Source: Streptomyces globosus (GTDB lineage: Bacteria; Actinomycetota; Actinomycetes; Streptomycetales; Streptomycetaceae). Taken from it: a DNA stretch of 64,000 nt. Numbering within the stretch: the stretch's first letter is position 1; each line of letters opens with the position of its first letter. The notes under the pieces were generated by a model. It was not told the DNA's origin. It searched no databases and was given only the letters and a program-made list of their open reading frames with translations. The translations under genes were made by a program, and so were the position numbers. Of this stretch, positions 8,939 through 17,189 are shown one piece after another. The stretch is from NCBI RefSeq assembly GCF_003325375.1, contig NZ_CP030862.1, positions 2,235,501 through 2,299,500 of the forward strand. The letters run 5' to 3'.

Positions 8939-10444
8939 TCAGGCGGGCAGGTGGTTGATGGGGTGGCTGTCGGTGGCCCACAGGTACTGGACGGCGTATG
9001 CGCGCCAGGGCCGCCAGGCGGCGGCGCGGGCGGTGAGCGCCGCAGGTGTGGACGGCAGCCCGAGCTGTTGCGCGGCCCGCCGCAGGCCGAGGTCGGACGG
9101 GAGGAAGGCGTCGGGGTCGCCGAGTGCCCGCATCGCGATGACCTCGGTGGTCCAGGGGCCGATGCCGGGCAGGGCGGTGAGGCGGGCGCGGGCTTCCTCC
9201 CAGTCGATGTCGACGCCGAGCGGCAGGGAGCCGTCGGCCAGGGCGGTGACGAGGGTGGTCAGGGCGGTGCGGCGGCTGCGCGGGAGGGCGAGCGCCTCCG
9301 GGTCGAGGCCGGCGAGGGCGCCGGCGGTGGGGAAGAGGTGGGTGAGTCCGCCCGCCGGGTCGGGGTCGGCGACGGGTTCGCCGTGGGCGGAGACCAGGCG
9401 GGCGGCGTGGGTGCGGGCCGCCGCGGTGGACACCTGCTGGCCCAGCACCGCCCGTACGGCGAATTCGGCGGCGTCGACGGTCCGCGGCACCCGGCGGCCG
9501 GGTGCCTTGTCGACGAGTGGCGCCAGCAGCGGGTCGGCGCGCAGCTGCCCGTCGACGGCCTCGGGGTCGGCGTCGAGGTCGAGGAGGCGGCGGCAGCGGC
9601 TGATCGCGATGGTGAGGTCGCGCAGGTCGGTGAGGGCGAGCTGGCAGCCGATGTGGTCGGGCCGCGGGGTGAGCGCGGCGATCCCGGTGCCGTAGGGCAG
9701 CCGCAGGGTGCGGCGGTAGGCGCCGGCCCGCCACTCCTCGACGCCCGGGACGGCGGTCGCGGCGAGGTGGCCGAAGAGGTTGTCCGGGTTGAGCGGGGCG
9801 CGGAACGGCAGCCGCAGGCTGATCGTGCCGGGGATCCGGGGGGCCTGCCGGGCGCCGCCGCCCGTGCTGCCCGCGCTGCCGCCGGCGGCGCGGGCGCGCA
9901 GCTCGCCGGGGGCGAGGGCGAAGACCTCCCGGACGGTCTCGTTGAAGGTGCGGATGGAGGAGAACCCGGCGGCGAAGGCGACGTCGCCCATCGGCAGCTC
10001 GGAGGTCTCGATCAGCAGGCGGGCGGTCTGGGCGCGCTGGGCGCGGGCGAGCGCGAGCGGCCCGGCCCCGAGCTCGGCGTTCAGCTGGCGTTCCACCTGG
10101 CGGGTGGAGTAGCCGAGGCGGGAGGCGAGGCCGGGGACGCCCTCGCGGTCCACGACACCGTCCTGGATGAGCCGTACGGCGCGGGCGACGGCGTCGGCGC
10201 GGGCGTTCCACTCGGGGGAGCCGGGCGAGGTGTCGGGACGGCACCGCTTGCAGGCGCGGTACCCGGCCTGCTGGCAGGCGGCCGCGCTCGGCAGGAAGGT
10301 CATGTTCTCGACCTTGGGCGGTACGGCCGGGCAGCTGGGCCGGCAGTAGATCCGCGTCGTCCGCACGGCGGTGAAGAACCAGCCGTCGAAGCGGGCGTCC
10401 TTCGACTGCACGGCCCTGACGCAGCGCTCGGTGTCGGTGTACAT
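8939..10444 (-). CDS. Ada-type regulator fused to DNA-3-methyladenine glycosylase II (AlkA)
   Basis: A multidomain alkylation-response protein. The N-terminal Ada zinc domain has four cysteines in the Ada pattern (C34, C38, C65, C68 in CRPSC and CKRC) and would accept a methyl group from DNA phosphotriesters. An AraC-type helix-turn-helix follows (about 85-180). The C-terminal half is an AlkA glycosylase with the helix-hairpin-helix LTALPGIGPWTTEVIAMRA and the catalytic Asp in FLPSDLGL, which excises 3-methyladenine and related bases. The frame begins at 10498, but I prefer the ATG at 10444 (MYTDTERC), which has a GGGAG just upstream; this gives 501 residues. It probably activates its own operon with ogt after alkylation damage. 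Confidence 0.93.
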   Translation of the reverse strand: MYTDTERCVRAVQSKDARFDGWFFTAVRTTRIYCRPSCPAVPPKVENMTFLPSAAACQQAGYRACKRCRPDTSPGSPEWNARADAVARAVRLIQDGVVDREGVPGLASRLGYSTRQVERQLNAELGAGPLALARAQRAQTARLLIETSELPMGDVAFAAGFSSIRTFNETVREVFALAPGELRARAAGGSAGSTGGGARQAPRIPGTISLRLPFRAPLNPDNLFGHLAATAVPGVEEWRAGAYRRTLRLPYGTGIAALTPRPDHIGCQLALTDLRDLTIAISRCRRLLDLDADPEAVDGQLRADPLLAPLVDKAPGRRVPRTVDAAEFAVRAVLGQQVSTAAARTHAARLVSAHGEPVADPDPAGGLTHLFPTAGALAGLDPEALALPRSRRTALTTLVTALADGSLPLGVDIDWEEARARLTALPGIGPWTTEVIAMRALGDPDAFLPSDLGLRRAAQQLGLPSTPAALTARAAAWRPWRAYAVQYLWATDSHPINHLPA

Positions 10445-10590
10445 GGCTCCCAGCATTCCGGCCCGGGCGGCGCCGGGCTGGCCGTTTTCCGACATCAAGG
10501 CTACGCGGCCTGCCCCGCGCCGGGGCCCGGGCCCGGTCCGGGCGGTCCGGGCGGTCCGGCCCCCGGGGCGCTCGTACCGGCCGGAACACG

Positions 10591-10628
10591 CGAGGGCCCC
10601 CGCTGCCTGGCGGCGGCGGAGGCCCTCG
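10591..10628 (-). terminator. Hairpin terminator after pssA
   Basis: Eight-base arms CGAGGGCC (10591-10598) and GGCCCTCG (10621-10628) flank a GC-rich loop, 21 bases beyond the stop of pssA on the minus strand. There is no T-run, as is common for Streptomyces terminators. It would separate the psd-pssA operon from the ada-alkA gene downstream. Confidence 0.6.
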
Positions 10629-10649
10629 TCGGTGGTGCGGTGCTGCGGG

Positions 10650-11510
10650 CTACGGGAGCTGGGCTGCCCGGGCCTCGCGGCGGTTGTGCCGGAAGGTGTT
10701 GGCCCGGCGGGTGGTGGCGAACAGCGGAATGGTCGCCGCCAGGGCGATCTGCAGGGCGCAGCCGGTCTGCAGCAGCAGCTGGCCGCCGGGCGCGTCGAAC
10801 GCCCACGCCGCGAGCAGGCCCATGGCGCTGATGATCCAGCTGAGCATGGCGATCGCGAGGACGCCCCGCGGCTTCGGGTACTCGACGCGGCTCACCATCA
10901 GCCACGCGACACCGATGATCGCCAGCAGGGTCGGCGGGAAGGGCAGCTCCAGCAGCACGATCGAGACGACCGTGAGGGCGCCGAAGGGGCTCGGCATGCC
11001 CTGGAACATGCCGTCCTTCATCGTCACGCAGCTGAACCGGGCGAGTCGCAGCACGACCGCCAGCAGCACGACGATCGCCGCGAGCGCCGAGACCTTCTGG
11101 TGCGCGTCGTCGGCGACCATCCCGTACACGAGGACGAAGTACGCCGGCGCGAGCCCGAAGCTGATCAGGTCGGACAGGTTGTCCAGCTCGGCGCCCATGG
11201 GGGAGCTGCGCAGCTTCCGGGCGACGATGCCGTCGAAGAGGTCGAAGACCGCCGCGAGCAGCATCAGTATCACCGCGGTCGCCGCGCTGTGCCGGGCCAT
11301 GCCGGACTCGCCGCTGCCGGTGAGGTGCGGGATGAGGATCCCGGTGGTGGTGAAGTACACCGCCATGAACCCGCACGTGGCGTTGCCGAGGGTGAGGGTG
11401 TCCGCTATCGACAGCCGCAGCGAGAGCGGCATGTCGTCCTCGGCGGCCTCCTCCTCGGCGGCCTCGGGCACCCAGCCTGTGGCGGGAGTCTCCGGGTCAG
11501 TCACGGTCAA
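10650..11510 (-). CDS. pssA: CDP-diacylglycerol--serine O-phosphatidyltransferase
   Basis: Integral membrane enzyme that joins serine to CDP-diacylglycerol, giving phosphatidylserine. The CDP-alcohol phosphotransferase signature is visible as DGIVARKL then MGAELDNLSD, with the conserved DG, AR, G and two Asp in order. Several hydrophobic helices follow (for example LAAIVVLLAVVLRLARF and PTLLAIIGVAWLMV). It has 286 residues and an acidic N-terminus (EAAEEEAAEDD). Its ATG overlaps the last 14 bases of psd, so the two steps of phosphatidylethanolamine synthesis are translationally coupled, with decarboxylase first and synthase second. Confidence 0.95.
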   Translation of the reverse strand: MTVTDPETPATGWVPEAAEEEAAEDDMPLSLRLSIADTLTLGNATCGFMAVYFTTTGILIPHLTGSGESGMARHSAATAVILMLLAAVFDLFDGIVARKLRSSPMGAELDNLSDLISFGLAPAYFVLVYGMVADDAHQKVSALAAIVVLLAVVLRLARFSCVTMKDGMFQGMPSPFGALTVVSIVLLELPFPPTLLAIIGVAWLMVSRVEYPKPRGVLAIAMLSWIISAMGLLAAWAFDAPGGQLLLQTGCALQIALAATIPLFATTRRANTFRHNRREARAAQLP

Positions 11511-12153
11511 TTCGGGTCACCCCCGCGGTGGTGGCCTGACCGACCTCGACCGCGACCTCGACGCCCTCGGGGAGGTAGATGTCGACGCGGGAGCCGAAGC
11601 GGATCAGACCGATGCGCTCACCCTGCTCCACCTTGGTGCCGGCCGGCAGGTACGGGACGATGCGGCGCGCGACCGCTCCGGCGATCTGCACCATCTCGAT
11701 GTCGCCGAGCTCGGTGTCGAAGTGCCAGACGACGCGCTCGTTGTTCTCGCTCTCCTTGTTGAACGCCGGGACGAACCCACCGGGGATGTGCTCCACGGAC
11801 GTCACCGTGCCGGCCAGCGGCGCGCGGTTGACGTGGACGTTCAGCGGGCTCATGAAGATCGCGACGCGGGTGCGTCCGTCCTTCCACGGCATGATGCTCT
11901 GCACCACGCCGTCGGCCGGCGAGATGACGCGGCCCTGGGCGATCTCCCGCTCGGGGTCGCGGAAGAACCACAGCATGCCCGCGGCGAGAGCGGTGGCGGG
12001 CACGGCCGCCGCGGCCCAGCGTCCGGACTTGCGGGCCCGGGCGAGGCTGAGCGCCGCGGTGGCGACGGTCGGCAGAAGCCACGGCGATGCTCCGCGCGCG
12101 AGGCGTACGCCGGAGAGGCTGTCGCGAGGTGCAGAGGTTTGGCTGTGGGGCAT
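11497..12153 (-). CDS. psd: Phosphatidylserine decarboxylase proenzyme
   Basis: Converts phosphatidylserine to phosphatidylethanolamine using a pyruvoyl group made by self-cleavage. The cleavage site is the FGSRVD motif, with a G-S bond that yields the pyruvoyl-bearing alpha chain. Other family blocks are WFFRDPER, VISPADGVV, FMSPLNVHVNRAP and PGGFVPAFNKES. This is the short actinobacterial type; its single N-terminal hydrophobic stretch should anchor it to the membrane. I choose the ATG at 12153 (AAGGTC upstream) over the in-frame start at 12189, giving 218 residues. Confidence 0.94.
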   Translation of the reverse strand: MPHSQTSAPRDSLSGVRLARGASPWLLPTVATAALSLARARKSGRWAAAAVPATALAAGMLWFFRDPEREIAQGRVISPADGVVQSIMPWKDGRTRVAIFMSPLNVHVNRAPLAGTVTSVEHIPGGFVPAFNKESENNERVVWHFDTELGDIEMVQIAGAVARRIVPYLPAGTKVEQGERIGLIRFGSRVDIYLPEGVEVAVEVGQATTAGVTRIDRD

Positions 12154-12219
12154 GGATGACCTTCGTAGCGGTGGATTGCCGCGCCGCAAACAGGGGGACG
12201 GGACGGCGGCTTTTCTGGA

Positions 12220-12250
12220 ATGCTATCGGTTGCGCGCGACAACTGGGCAA
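12220..12250 (-). promoter_or_regulatory. psd: Possible psd-pssA promoter
   Basis: On the minus strand TTGCCC (12250-12245) and TAGCAT (12225-12220) resemble -35 and -10 hexamers of a principal-sigma promoter. The spacing is long (19 bases), so this is a tentative call. The expected start of transcription would give a leader of about 60 bases before the psd ATG. Confidence 0.3.
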
Positions 12251-12295
12251 GCCAGAAGCCGAGTCGATGCCCGTCAGCCAGTGACTGCCAGTGAT

Positions 12296-12334
12296 CCTTT
12301 TGCGGCGGACCCCTGGAGGATCCGCCGCAAAAGG
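12296..12334. terminator. Strong hairpin terminator at the end of the ethylmalonyl-CoA operon
   Basis: A perfect 14-base inverted repeat, CCTTTTGCGGCGGA and TCCGCCGCAAAAGG, has an 11-base loop. It lies just beyond the stop of the acyl-CoA dehydrogenase gene (12340, minus strand). The arms end in A/T-rich flanks on both strands, so it could stop transcription either way. It separates the operon from psd. Confidence 0.8.
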
Positions 12335-12339
12335 GACTT

Positions 12340-13545
12340 TCAGCCCTGGAGTCGGTACTCCTCGAGCAGGCGTCGCCCAATGATCATTTTCTGGATCTCG
12401 GCAGTACCTTCACCGATCAGCAGCATCGGCGCCTCCCGGTAGAGGCGCTCGATCTCGTACTCCTTCGAGAAGCCGTAGCCGCCGTGGATGCGGAACGCGT
12501 CCTCCACGACCTCCTTGCAGTACTCGGAGGCGAGGTACTTCGCCATCCCTGCTTCGAGGTCGTTTCGTTCCCCGGAGTCCTTTTTGCGAGCTGCGTTGAC
12601 CATCATCGCATGAGCGGCTTCCACCTTGGTAGCCATCTCGGCCAGCTTGAACTGGATGGCCTGGTGCTGGGCGATCGGCCTGCCGAAGGTGTGGCGCTGC
12701 TGGGCGTACGAGACGCCCAGCTCGAAGGCGCGCTGCGCGACGCCGCAGCCACGCGCCGCCACGTTGACCCGGCCGACCTCGACCCCGTCCATCATCTGGT
12801 AGAAGCCCCGGCCGGTCTGTCCGCCGAGTACGCGATTGGCCGGAATGCGCAGTCCGTCCATGATGAGCTCGGTCGTGTCGACGCCCTTGTAGCCCATCTT
12901 GTCGATCTTTCCGGGGATGGTGAGGCCCGGGCGGACCTCGCCGAAGCCCGGCTCCTTCTCCACCAGGAAGGTCGTCATCGACTTGTGGGGCGCCGTGCCC
13001 TCGGGGTGTCCTTCGTCACTCCGGCACAGCACGGCCACCAGCGTGGAGGTGCCGCCGTTGGTCAGCCACATCTTCTGGCCGTTCAGGACGTACTCGTCGC
13101 CGTCCCTGACCGCCTTCGACGTGATCGCCGACACATCGGAGCCCAGCCCCGGCTCGGACATCGAGAACGCGCCCCGCACCTCGCCCAGCGCCATCCGCGG
13201 CAGGAAGTGGTCCTTCTGCTCCTGCGTGCCGTGCTGCTTGAGCATGTACGCCACGATGAAGTGCGTGTTGATGATGCCCGAGACGGACATCCAGCCGCGG
13301 GCTATCTCCTCCACGCACAGCGCGTACGTGAGCAGCGACTCACCGAGACCGCCGTACTCCTCGGGGATCATCAGCCCGAAGAGCCCCAGCTCCTTCAGGC
13401 CGTCGACGATCTGCTGCGGGTACTCGTCGCGGTGCTCCAGCTCGGTCGCGATCGGGATGATCTCCTTGTCCACGAACTCGCGGACGGTCTTGAGGATCTC
13501 CTGCTGGACGTCGGTCAGGCCGGCGGTCTGGGCGAGACGCGTCAT
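12340..13545 (-). CDS. mcd: Acyl-CoA dehydrogenase, probable (2S)-methylsuccinyl-CoA dehydrogenase
   Basis: FAD flavoenzyme expected to oxidise methylsuccinyl-CoA to mesaconyl-CoA in the ethylmalonyl-CoA pathway. The acyl-CoA dehydrogenase blocks are clear: MIPEEYGGLGES, AFSMSEPGLGSDVSAI, KMWLTNGG, and at the C-terminus EGTAEIQKMIIGRRLL, which holds the usual catalytic-base Glu. The 401 residues are the length of ordinary short-chain acyl-CoA dehydrogenases, without the large N-terminal extension known for the proteobacterial enzyme. The specific substrate is therefore inferred from the operon. It is last in the leftward run and starts 3 bases after the mch stop. Confidence 0.88.
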   Translation of the reverse strand: MTRLAQTAGLTDVQQEILKTVREFVDKEIIPIATELEHRDEYPQQIVDGLKELGLFGLMIPEEYGGLGESLLTYALCVEEIARGWMSVSGIINTHFIVAYMLKQHGTQEQKDHFLPRMALGEVRGAFSMSEPGLGSDVSAITSKAVRDGDEYVLNGQKMWLTNGGTSTLVAVLCRSDEGHPEGTAPHKSMTTFLVEKEPGFGEVRPGLTIPGKIDKMGYKGVDTTELIMDGLRIPANRVLGGQTGRGFYQMMDGVEVGRVNVAARGCGVAQRAFELGVSYAQQRHTFGRPIAQHQAIQFKLAEMATKVEAAHAMMVNAARKKDSGERNDLEAGMAKYLASEYCKEVVEDAFRIHGGYGFSKEYEIERLYREAPMLLIGEGTAEIQKMIIGRRLLEEYRLQG

Positions 13546-13548
13546 GGC

Positions 13549-14061
13549 TTACTTCCCCTGTTCCTTCAGCTCGGGCCGGCCGGGCTGCTCGCCGCCGCGC
13601 TCCTTGGTGTACGTCTCGGTCGGAACCATCACCTTGCGCCGGAAGACGCAGACGAGGGTGCCGTCCTGCTTGTAGCCCTTGGTCTCGACGTAGACGATCC
13701 CGCGGTCGCTCTTCGACTTCGAGGGCGTCTTGTCCAGGACCGTGGTCTCGCCGTAGATCGTGTCGCCGTGGAACGTCGGGGCGACGTGCCGCAGCGACTC
13801 GATCTCCAGGTTGGCGATGGCCTTGCCGGAGACGTCCGGCACGGACATGCCGAGGAGCAGCGAGTAGATGTAGTTGCCCACCACCACGTTGCGGCCGAAG
13901 TCCGTCGTCTTCTCGGCGTAGTTCGCGTCCATGTGGAGCGGGTGGTGGTTCATGGTCAGGAGGCAGAAGAGGTGGTCGTCGTACTCCGTGACCGTCTTCC
14001 CGGGCCAGTGCTTGTAGACGGCCCCGACCTCGAACTCCTCGTACGTGCGTCCGAACTGCAT
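13549..14061 (-). CDS. mch: MaoC-type hydratase, probable mesaconyl-CoA hydratase
   Basis: A 170-residue hotdog-fold hydratase predicted to hydrate mesaconyl-CoA to beta-methylmalyl-CoA. It shows the MaoC pattern GRTYEEFEVGAVYKHWPGKTVTEYDDHLFCLLTMNHHPLHMDANYA, shortened here to its key residues: the catalytic Asp and His of the hydratase motif lie in the DDHLF and NHHPLH region, with a later VGNYIYSLLLGMS helix. It sits between mcl and mcd with gaps of 3 to 4 bases. The reaction assignment rests mainly on this order, which matches other actinobacterial ethylmalonyl-CoA clusters. Confidence 0.88.
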   Translation of the reverse strand: MQFGRTYEEFEVGAVYKHWPGKTVTEYDDHLFCLLTMNHHPLHMDANYAEKTTDFGRNVVVGNYIYSLLLGMSVPDVSGKAIANLEIESLRHVAPTFHGDTIYGETTVLDKTPSKSKSDRGIVYVETKGYKQDGTLVCVFRRKVMVPTETYTKERGGEQPGRPELKEQGK

Positions 14062-14065
14062 CGGG

Positions 14066-15082
14066 TCAGGCCTCCGGGATCTCGAACTTGCCGGTGCGCT
14101 GCATGCCGGCCGCGCGGCCCTTGCCGGCGATGACCAGGGCCATCTTGCGGCTGGCCTCGTCGATCATCTCGTCGCCGAGCATCGCCGAGCCCTTCTTGCC
14201 GCCCGCCTCGGACGTGCACCACTCGTACGCGTCCAGGATCAGCTCGGCGTGGTCGTAGTCCTCCTGCGACGGGGAGAACACCTCGTTGGCCGCCTCGACC
14301 TGGCCGGGGTGCAGCACCCACTTGCCGTCGAAGCCGAGCGCGGCGGCGCGGCCGGCGACCTCGCGGAAGCCGTCGACGTTCTTGATCTGCAGGTAGGGGC
14401 CGTCGATCGCCTGGAGGTCGTTCGCGCGGGCCGCCATCAGGATCTTCATCAGGATGTAGTGGTAGGCGTCCGCCGGGTAGCCGGGCGGCTGCTCGCCCAC
14501 GACCAGCGACTTCATGTTGATGGAGGCCATGAAGTCGGCCGGGCCGAAGATGATCGTCTCGATGCGGGGGGAGGCCTGCGCGATCGCGTTGACGTTGTTC
14601 AGGCCCTGGGCGTTCTCGATCTGCGCCTCGATGCCGATCCGGCCGACCTCGAAGCCCATGGTCTTCTCGATCTGGGTCAGCAGGAGGTCGAGCGCGACGA
14701 CCTGCTCGGCGCTCTGCACCTTCGGCAGCATGATGCAGTCCAGGTTCTGGCCCGCGCCCTCCACCACCGTGACGACGTCGCGGTAGGTCCAGTGGGTGGT
14801 CCAGTCGTTCACCCGCACGACCCGGGTCTTGCCGGTCCAGTCGCCCTCGTTCAGGAACTTGACGATGGTGTGGCGGGCCTCGGGCTTGGCCAGCGGGGCG
14901 CAGGCGTCCTCCAGGTCCAGGAAGACCTGGTCGGCGGGCAGGCCCTGGGCCTTCTCCAGGAAGCGGGGGTTCGAGCCCGGGACGGCGAGGCAGGAGCGGC
15001 GGGGCCGCAGCCGGTTCACCGGGGCCGGGCCGGGAGGGGTGCCGCCGGCGGGGGTGGTGGCGGGTGCCGGGTGGGCGGTCAT
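14066..15082 (-). CDS. mcl: HpcH/HpaI-type CoA ester lyase (beta-methylmalyl-CoA lyase)
   Basis: Cleaves beta-methylmalyl-CoA to glyoxylate and propionyl-CoA, and perhaps also malyl-CoA. Family blocks: RSCLAVPGSNPRFLEKA, FLDLEDACAP (Mg-binding acidic residues), TRVVRVNDW, MLPKVQSAEQV, IGIEAQIENAQGL and IIFGPADFMASI. I start it at the ATG at 15082, which overlaps the stop of meaA as ATGA, giving 338 residues; the longer open frame beyond this is the shadow of meaA. The N-terminal 25 residues are Pro/Ala-rich and probably disordered. Confidence 0.92.
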   Translation of the reverse strand: MTAHPAPATTPAGGTPPGPAPVNRLRPRRSCLAVPGSNPRFLEKAQGLPADQVFLDLEDACAPLAKPEARHTIVKFLNEGDWTGKTRVVRVNDWTTHWTYRDVVTVVEGAGQNLDCIMLPKVQSAEQVVALDLLLTQIEKTMGFEVGRIGIEAQIENAQGLNNVNAIAQASPRIETIIFGPADFMASINMKSLVVGEQPPGYPADAYHYILMKILMAARANDLQAIDGPYLQIKNVDGFREVAGRAAALGFDGKWVLHPGQVEAANEVFSPSQEDYDHAELILDAYEWCTSEAGGKKGSAMLGDEMIDEASRKMALVIAGKGRAAGMQRTGKFEIPEA

Positions 15083-17139
15083 GCGGGGACCTCCGTGCTG
15101 ATGAGGGGGCTGAGCTTGTTGGCCTTGCGGATCTCGTCGACGATACGGCCGATGATCTCCGTGATACCGAAGTCCTTGGGGGTGAACACGGCGGCGACTC
15201 CGGCCGCCATGAGCGCTTCCGCGTCCGTCTGGGGAATGATGCCGCCCAGCACCACGGGGATGTCGCCCGCCCCCGCGCTGCGCAGGCGCTCCAGGACGTC
15301 CGGGACGAGCGCGCTGTGCGAGCCGGACAGGATGGACAGTCCCACGCAGTGGACGTCCTCCGCCAGCGCCGCAGCGGAGATCTCCTCCGGGGTCAGCCGG
15401 ATGCCCTGGTAGACCACCTCGAAACCGGCGTCGCGGGCGCGGACGGCGATCTGCTCGGCGCCGTTGGAGTGCCCGTCCAGGCCGGGCTTGCCGACCAGCA
15501 GGCGCAGCCGGCCGCTGCCGAGCTCGTCGGCGGTGCGGGCGACCTTCTCGCGGACGAGGGCGAGCGGAGTGCCCTCCTCGGCGGTCACGGCCACGGGCGC
15601 CGAGGAGACGCCGGTCGGGGCCCGGAACTCGCCGAAGACCTCGCGCAGGGCGTTCGCCCACTCCCCGGTGGTGACGCCGGCGCGGGCGCACTCCAGGGTG
15701 GCCTCCATCAGGTTCTCCGTGCCGGCCGCGGCCTGCTTCAGCCGGTCCAGGGCCTGGGAGACGGTCGGGAAGACGAACGGGTCGCCGCCGCCCTGCCGGT
15801 CCGAGGACTCCTGGCGCTCGGCGCGCCAGAGGCGGATCCGCTCCACGATCGTGTCCTCCACCGCCCCGTCCACCGTCATGATCGCGGTGTCCAGGTCGGC
15901 GGTGAGCGGGTTCGGCTCGGTCTGCTGGAAGCAGTTCACGCCGACGATCTTGTCCTCGCCGGCCTCGATCCGGGCGCGGCGCTCGGCGTGCGAGGAGACC
16001 AGCCGGGACTTCAGGTAGCCGGACTCGACGGCCGCCATGGCGCCGCCCATCTCCTGGATCCGGTCGATCTCGGCGAGGCAGTCGGCGACCAGGGCGTCGA
16101 CCTTCGCCTCGATGACGTGCGAGCCGGCGAAGATGTCGTCGTACTCCAGCAGGTCGCTCTCGTGGGCGAGGACCTGCTGGATGCGCAGCGACCACTGCTG
16201 GTCCCACGGCCGGGGAAGGCCGAGGGCCTCGTTCCAGGCGGGCAGCTGCACGGCGCGGGCGCGGGCGTCCTTGGAGAGGGTGACCGCGAGCATCTCCAGC
16301 ACGATGCGCTGGACGTTGTTCTCGGGCTGCGCCTCGGTCAGGCCGAGGGAGTTGACCTGGACGCCGTAGCGGAAGCGCCGCTGCTTGGGGTCGGCGATGC
16401 CGTACCGCTCGCGGGTGACGGTGTCCCAGATGCGGCCGAAGGCGCGCATCTTGCACATCTCCTCGATGAAGCGGACGCCCGCGTTGACGAAGAAGGAGAT
16501 GCGGGCGACGACCTCGCCGAAGCGCTCCTCGGGCACCTGCCCCGAGTCCCGCACCGAGTCCAGGACGGCGATGGCCGTGGCCATCGCGTAGCTGATCTCC
16601 TGGACCGGAGTGGCGCCCGCCTCCTGCAGGTGGTAGCTGCAGATGTTGATCGGGTTCCACTTCGGGATGTGGTTGACCGTGTAGGCGATCATGTCGGTCG
16701 TCAGGCGGAGCGAGGGCCCGGGCGGGAAGACGTGCGTCCCGCGCGAGAGGTACTCCTTGACGATGTCGTTCTGGGTGGTGCCCTGGAGCTTGGAGATGTC
16801 CGCGCCCTGCTCCTCGGCGGCCACCTGGTAGAGCGCCAGCAGCCACATGGCGGTGGCGTTGATCGTCATCGAGGTGTTCATCTGCTCCAGGGGGATGTCC
16901 TGGAACAGCCGCCGCATGTCACCCAGGTGGGAGACGGGGACCCCGACCCGGCCGACCTCGCCGCGGGCGAGGATGTGGTCGGGGTCGTAGCCGGTCTGCG
17001 TCGGCAGGTCGAACGCGACCGAGAGGCCGGTCTGGCCCTTGGCGAGGTTGCGGCGGTAGAGCTCGTTGGACGCCTCGGCCGTGGAGTGGCCGGCGTACGT
17101 CCGCATGAGCCACGGACGGTCTTTCTGGCGCTCTGTCAT
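15079..17139 (-). CDS. meaA: B12-dependent ethylmalonyl-CoA mutase (MeaA)
   Basis: Adenosylcobalamin enzyme that rearranges ethylmalonyl-CoA to methylsuccinyl-CoA. In the 686 residues the substrate-binding TIM barrel comes first (RTYAGHSTAEASNELYRRN, FDLPTQTGYD, HVFPPGPSLRL). A C-terminal cobalamin domain follows, with the B12 pattern GKPGLDGHSNGAEQ (the DxHxxG histidine ligand), LSILSGSH and VVLGGIIP. It is longer than a methylmalonyl-CoA mutase small subunit and carries both domains in one chain. The ATG at 17139 has only a weak GAG upstream; ccr ends 50 bases before it. Confidence 0.95.
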   Translation of the reverse strand: MTERQKDRPWLMRTYAGHSTAEASNELYRRNLAKGQTGLSVAFDLPTQTGYDPDHILARGEVGRVGVPVSHLGDMRRLFQDIPLEQMNTSMTINATAMWLLALYQVAAEEQGADISKLQGTTQNDIVKEYLSRGTHVFPPGPSLRLTTDMIAYTVNHIPKWNPINICSYHLQEAGATPVQEISYAMATAIAVLDSVRDSGQVPEERFGEVVARISFFVNAGVRFIEEMCKMRAFGRIWDTVTRERYGIADPKQRRFRYGVQVNSLGLTEAQPENNVQRIVLEMLAVTLSKDARARAVQLPAWNEALGLPRPWDQQWSLRIQQVLAHESDLLEYDDIFAGSHVIEAKVDALVADCLAEIDRIQEMGGAMAAVESGYLKSRLVSSHAERRARIEAGEDKIVGVNCFQQTEPNPLTADLDTAIMTVDGAVEDTIVERIRLWRAERQESSDRQGGGDPFVFPTVSQALDRLKQAAAGTENLMEATLECARAGVTTGEWANALREVFGEFRAPTGVSSAPVAVTAEEGTPLALVREKVARTADELGSGRLRLLVGKPGLDGHSNGAEQIAVRARDAGFEVVYQGIRLTPEEISAAALAEDVHCVGLSILSGSHSALVPDVLERLRSAGAGDIPVVLGGIIPQTDAEALMAAGVAAVFTPKDFGITEIIGRIVDEIRKANKLSPLISTEVPA

Positions 17140-17189
17140 CTCAGGCTGTCCCTTTGGCCCTTGATCGGTCCGACGACGGTTCGGGTCGG

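Noticed and set aside
16846..17113. Upstream extension of the mcl frame and other frames across meaA
   Set aside because: Family similarity starts at the ATG at 15082, and meaA explains the region on the same strand in another frame.
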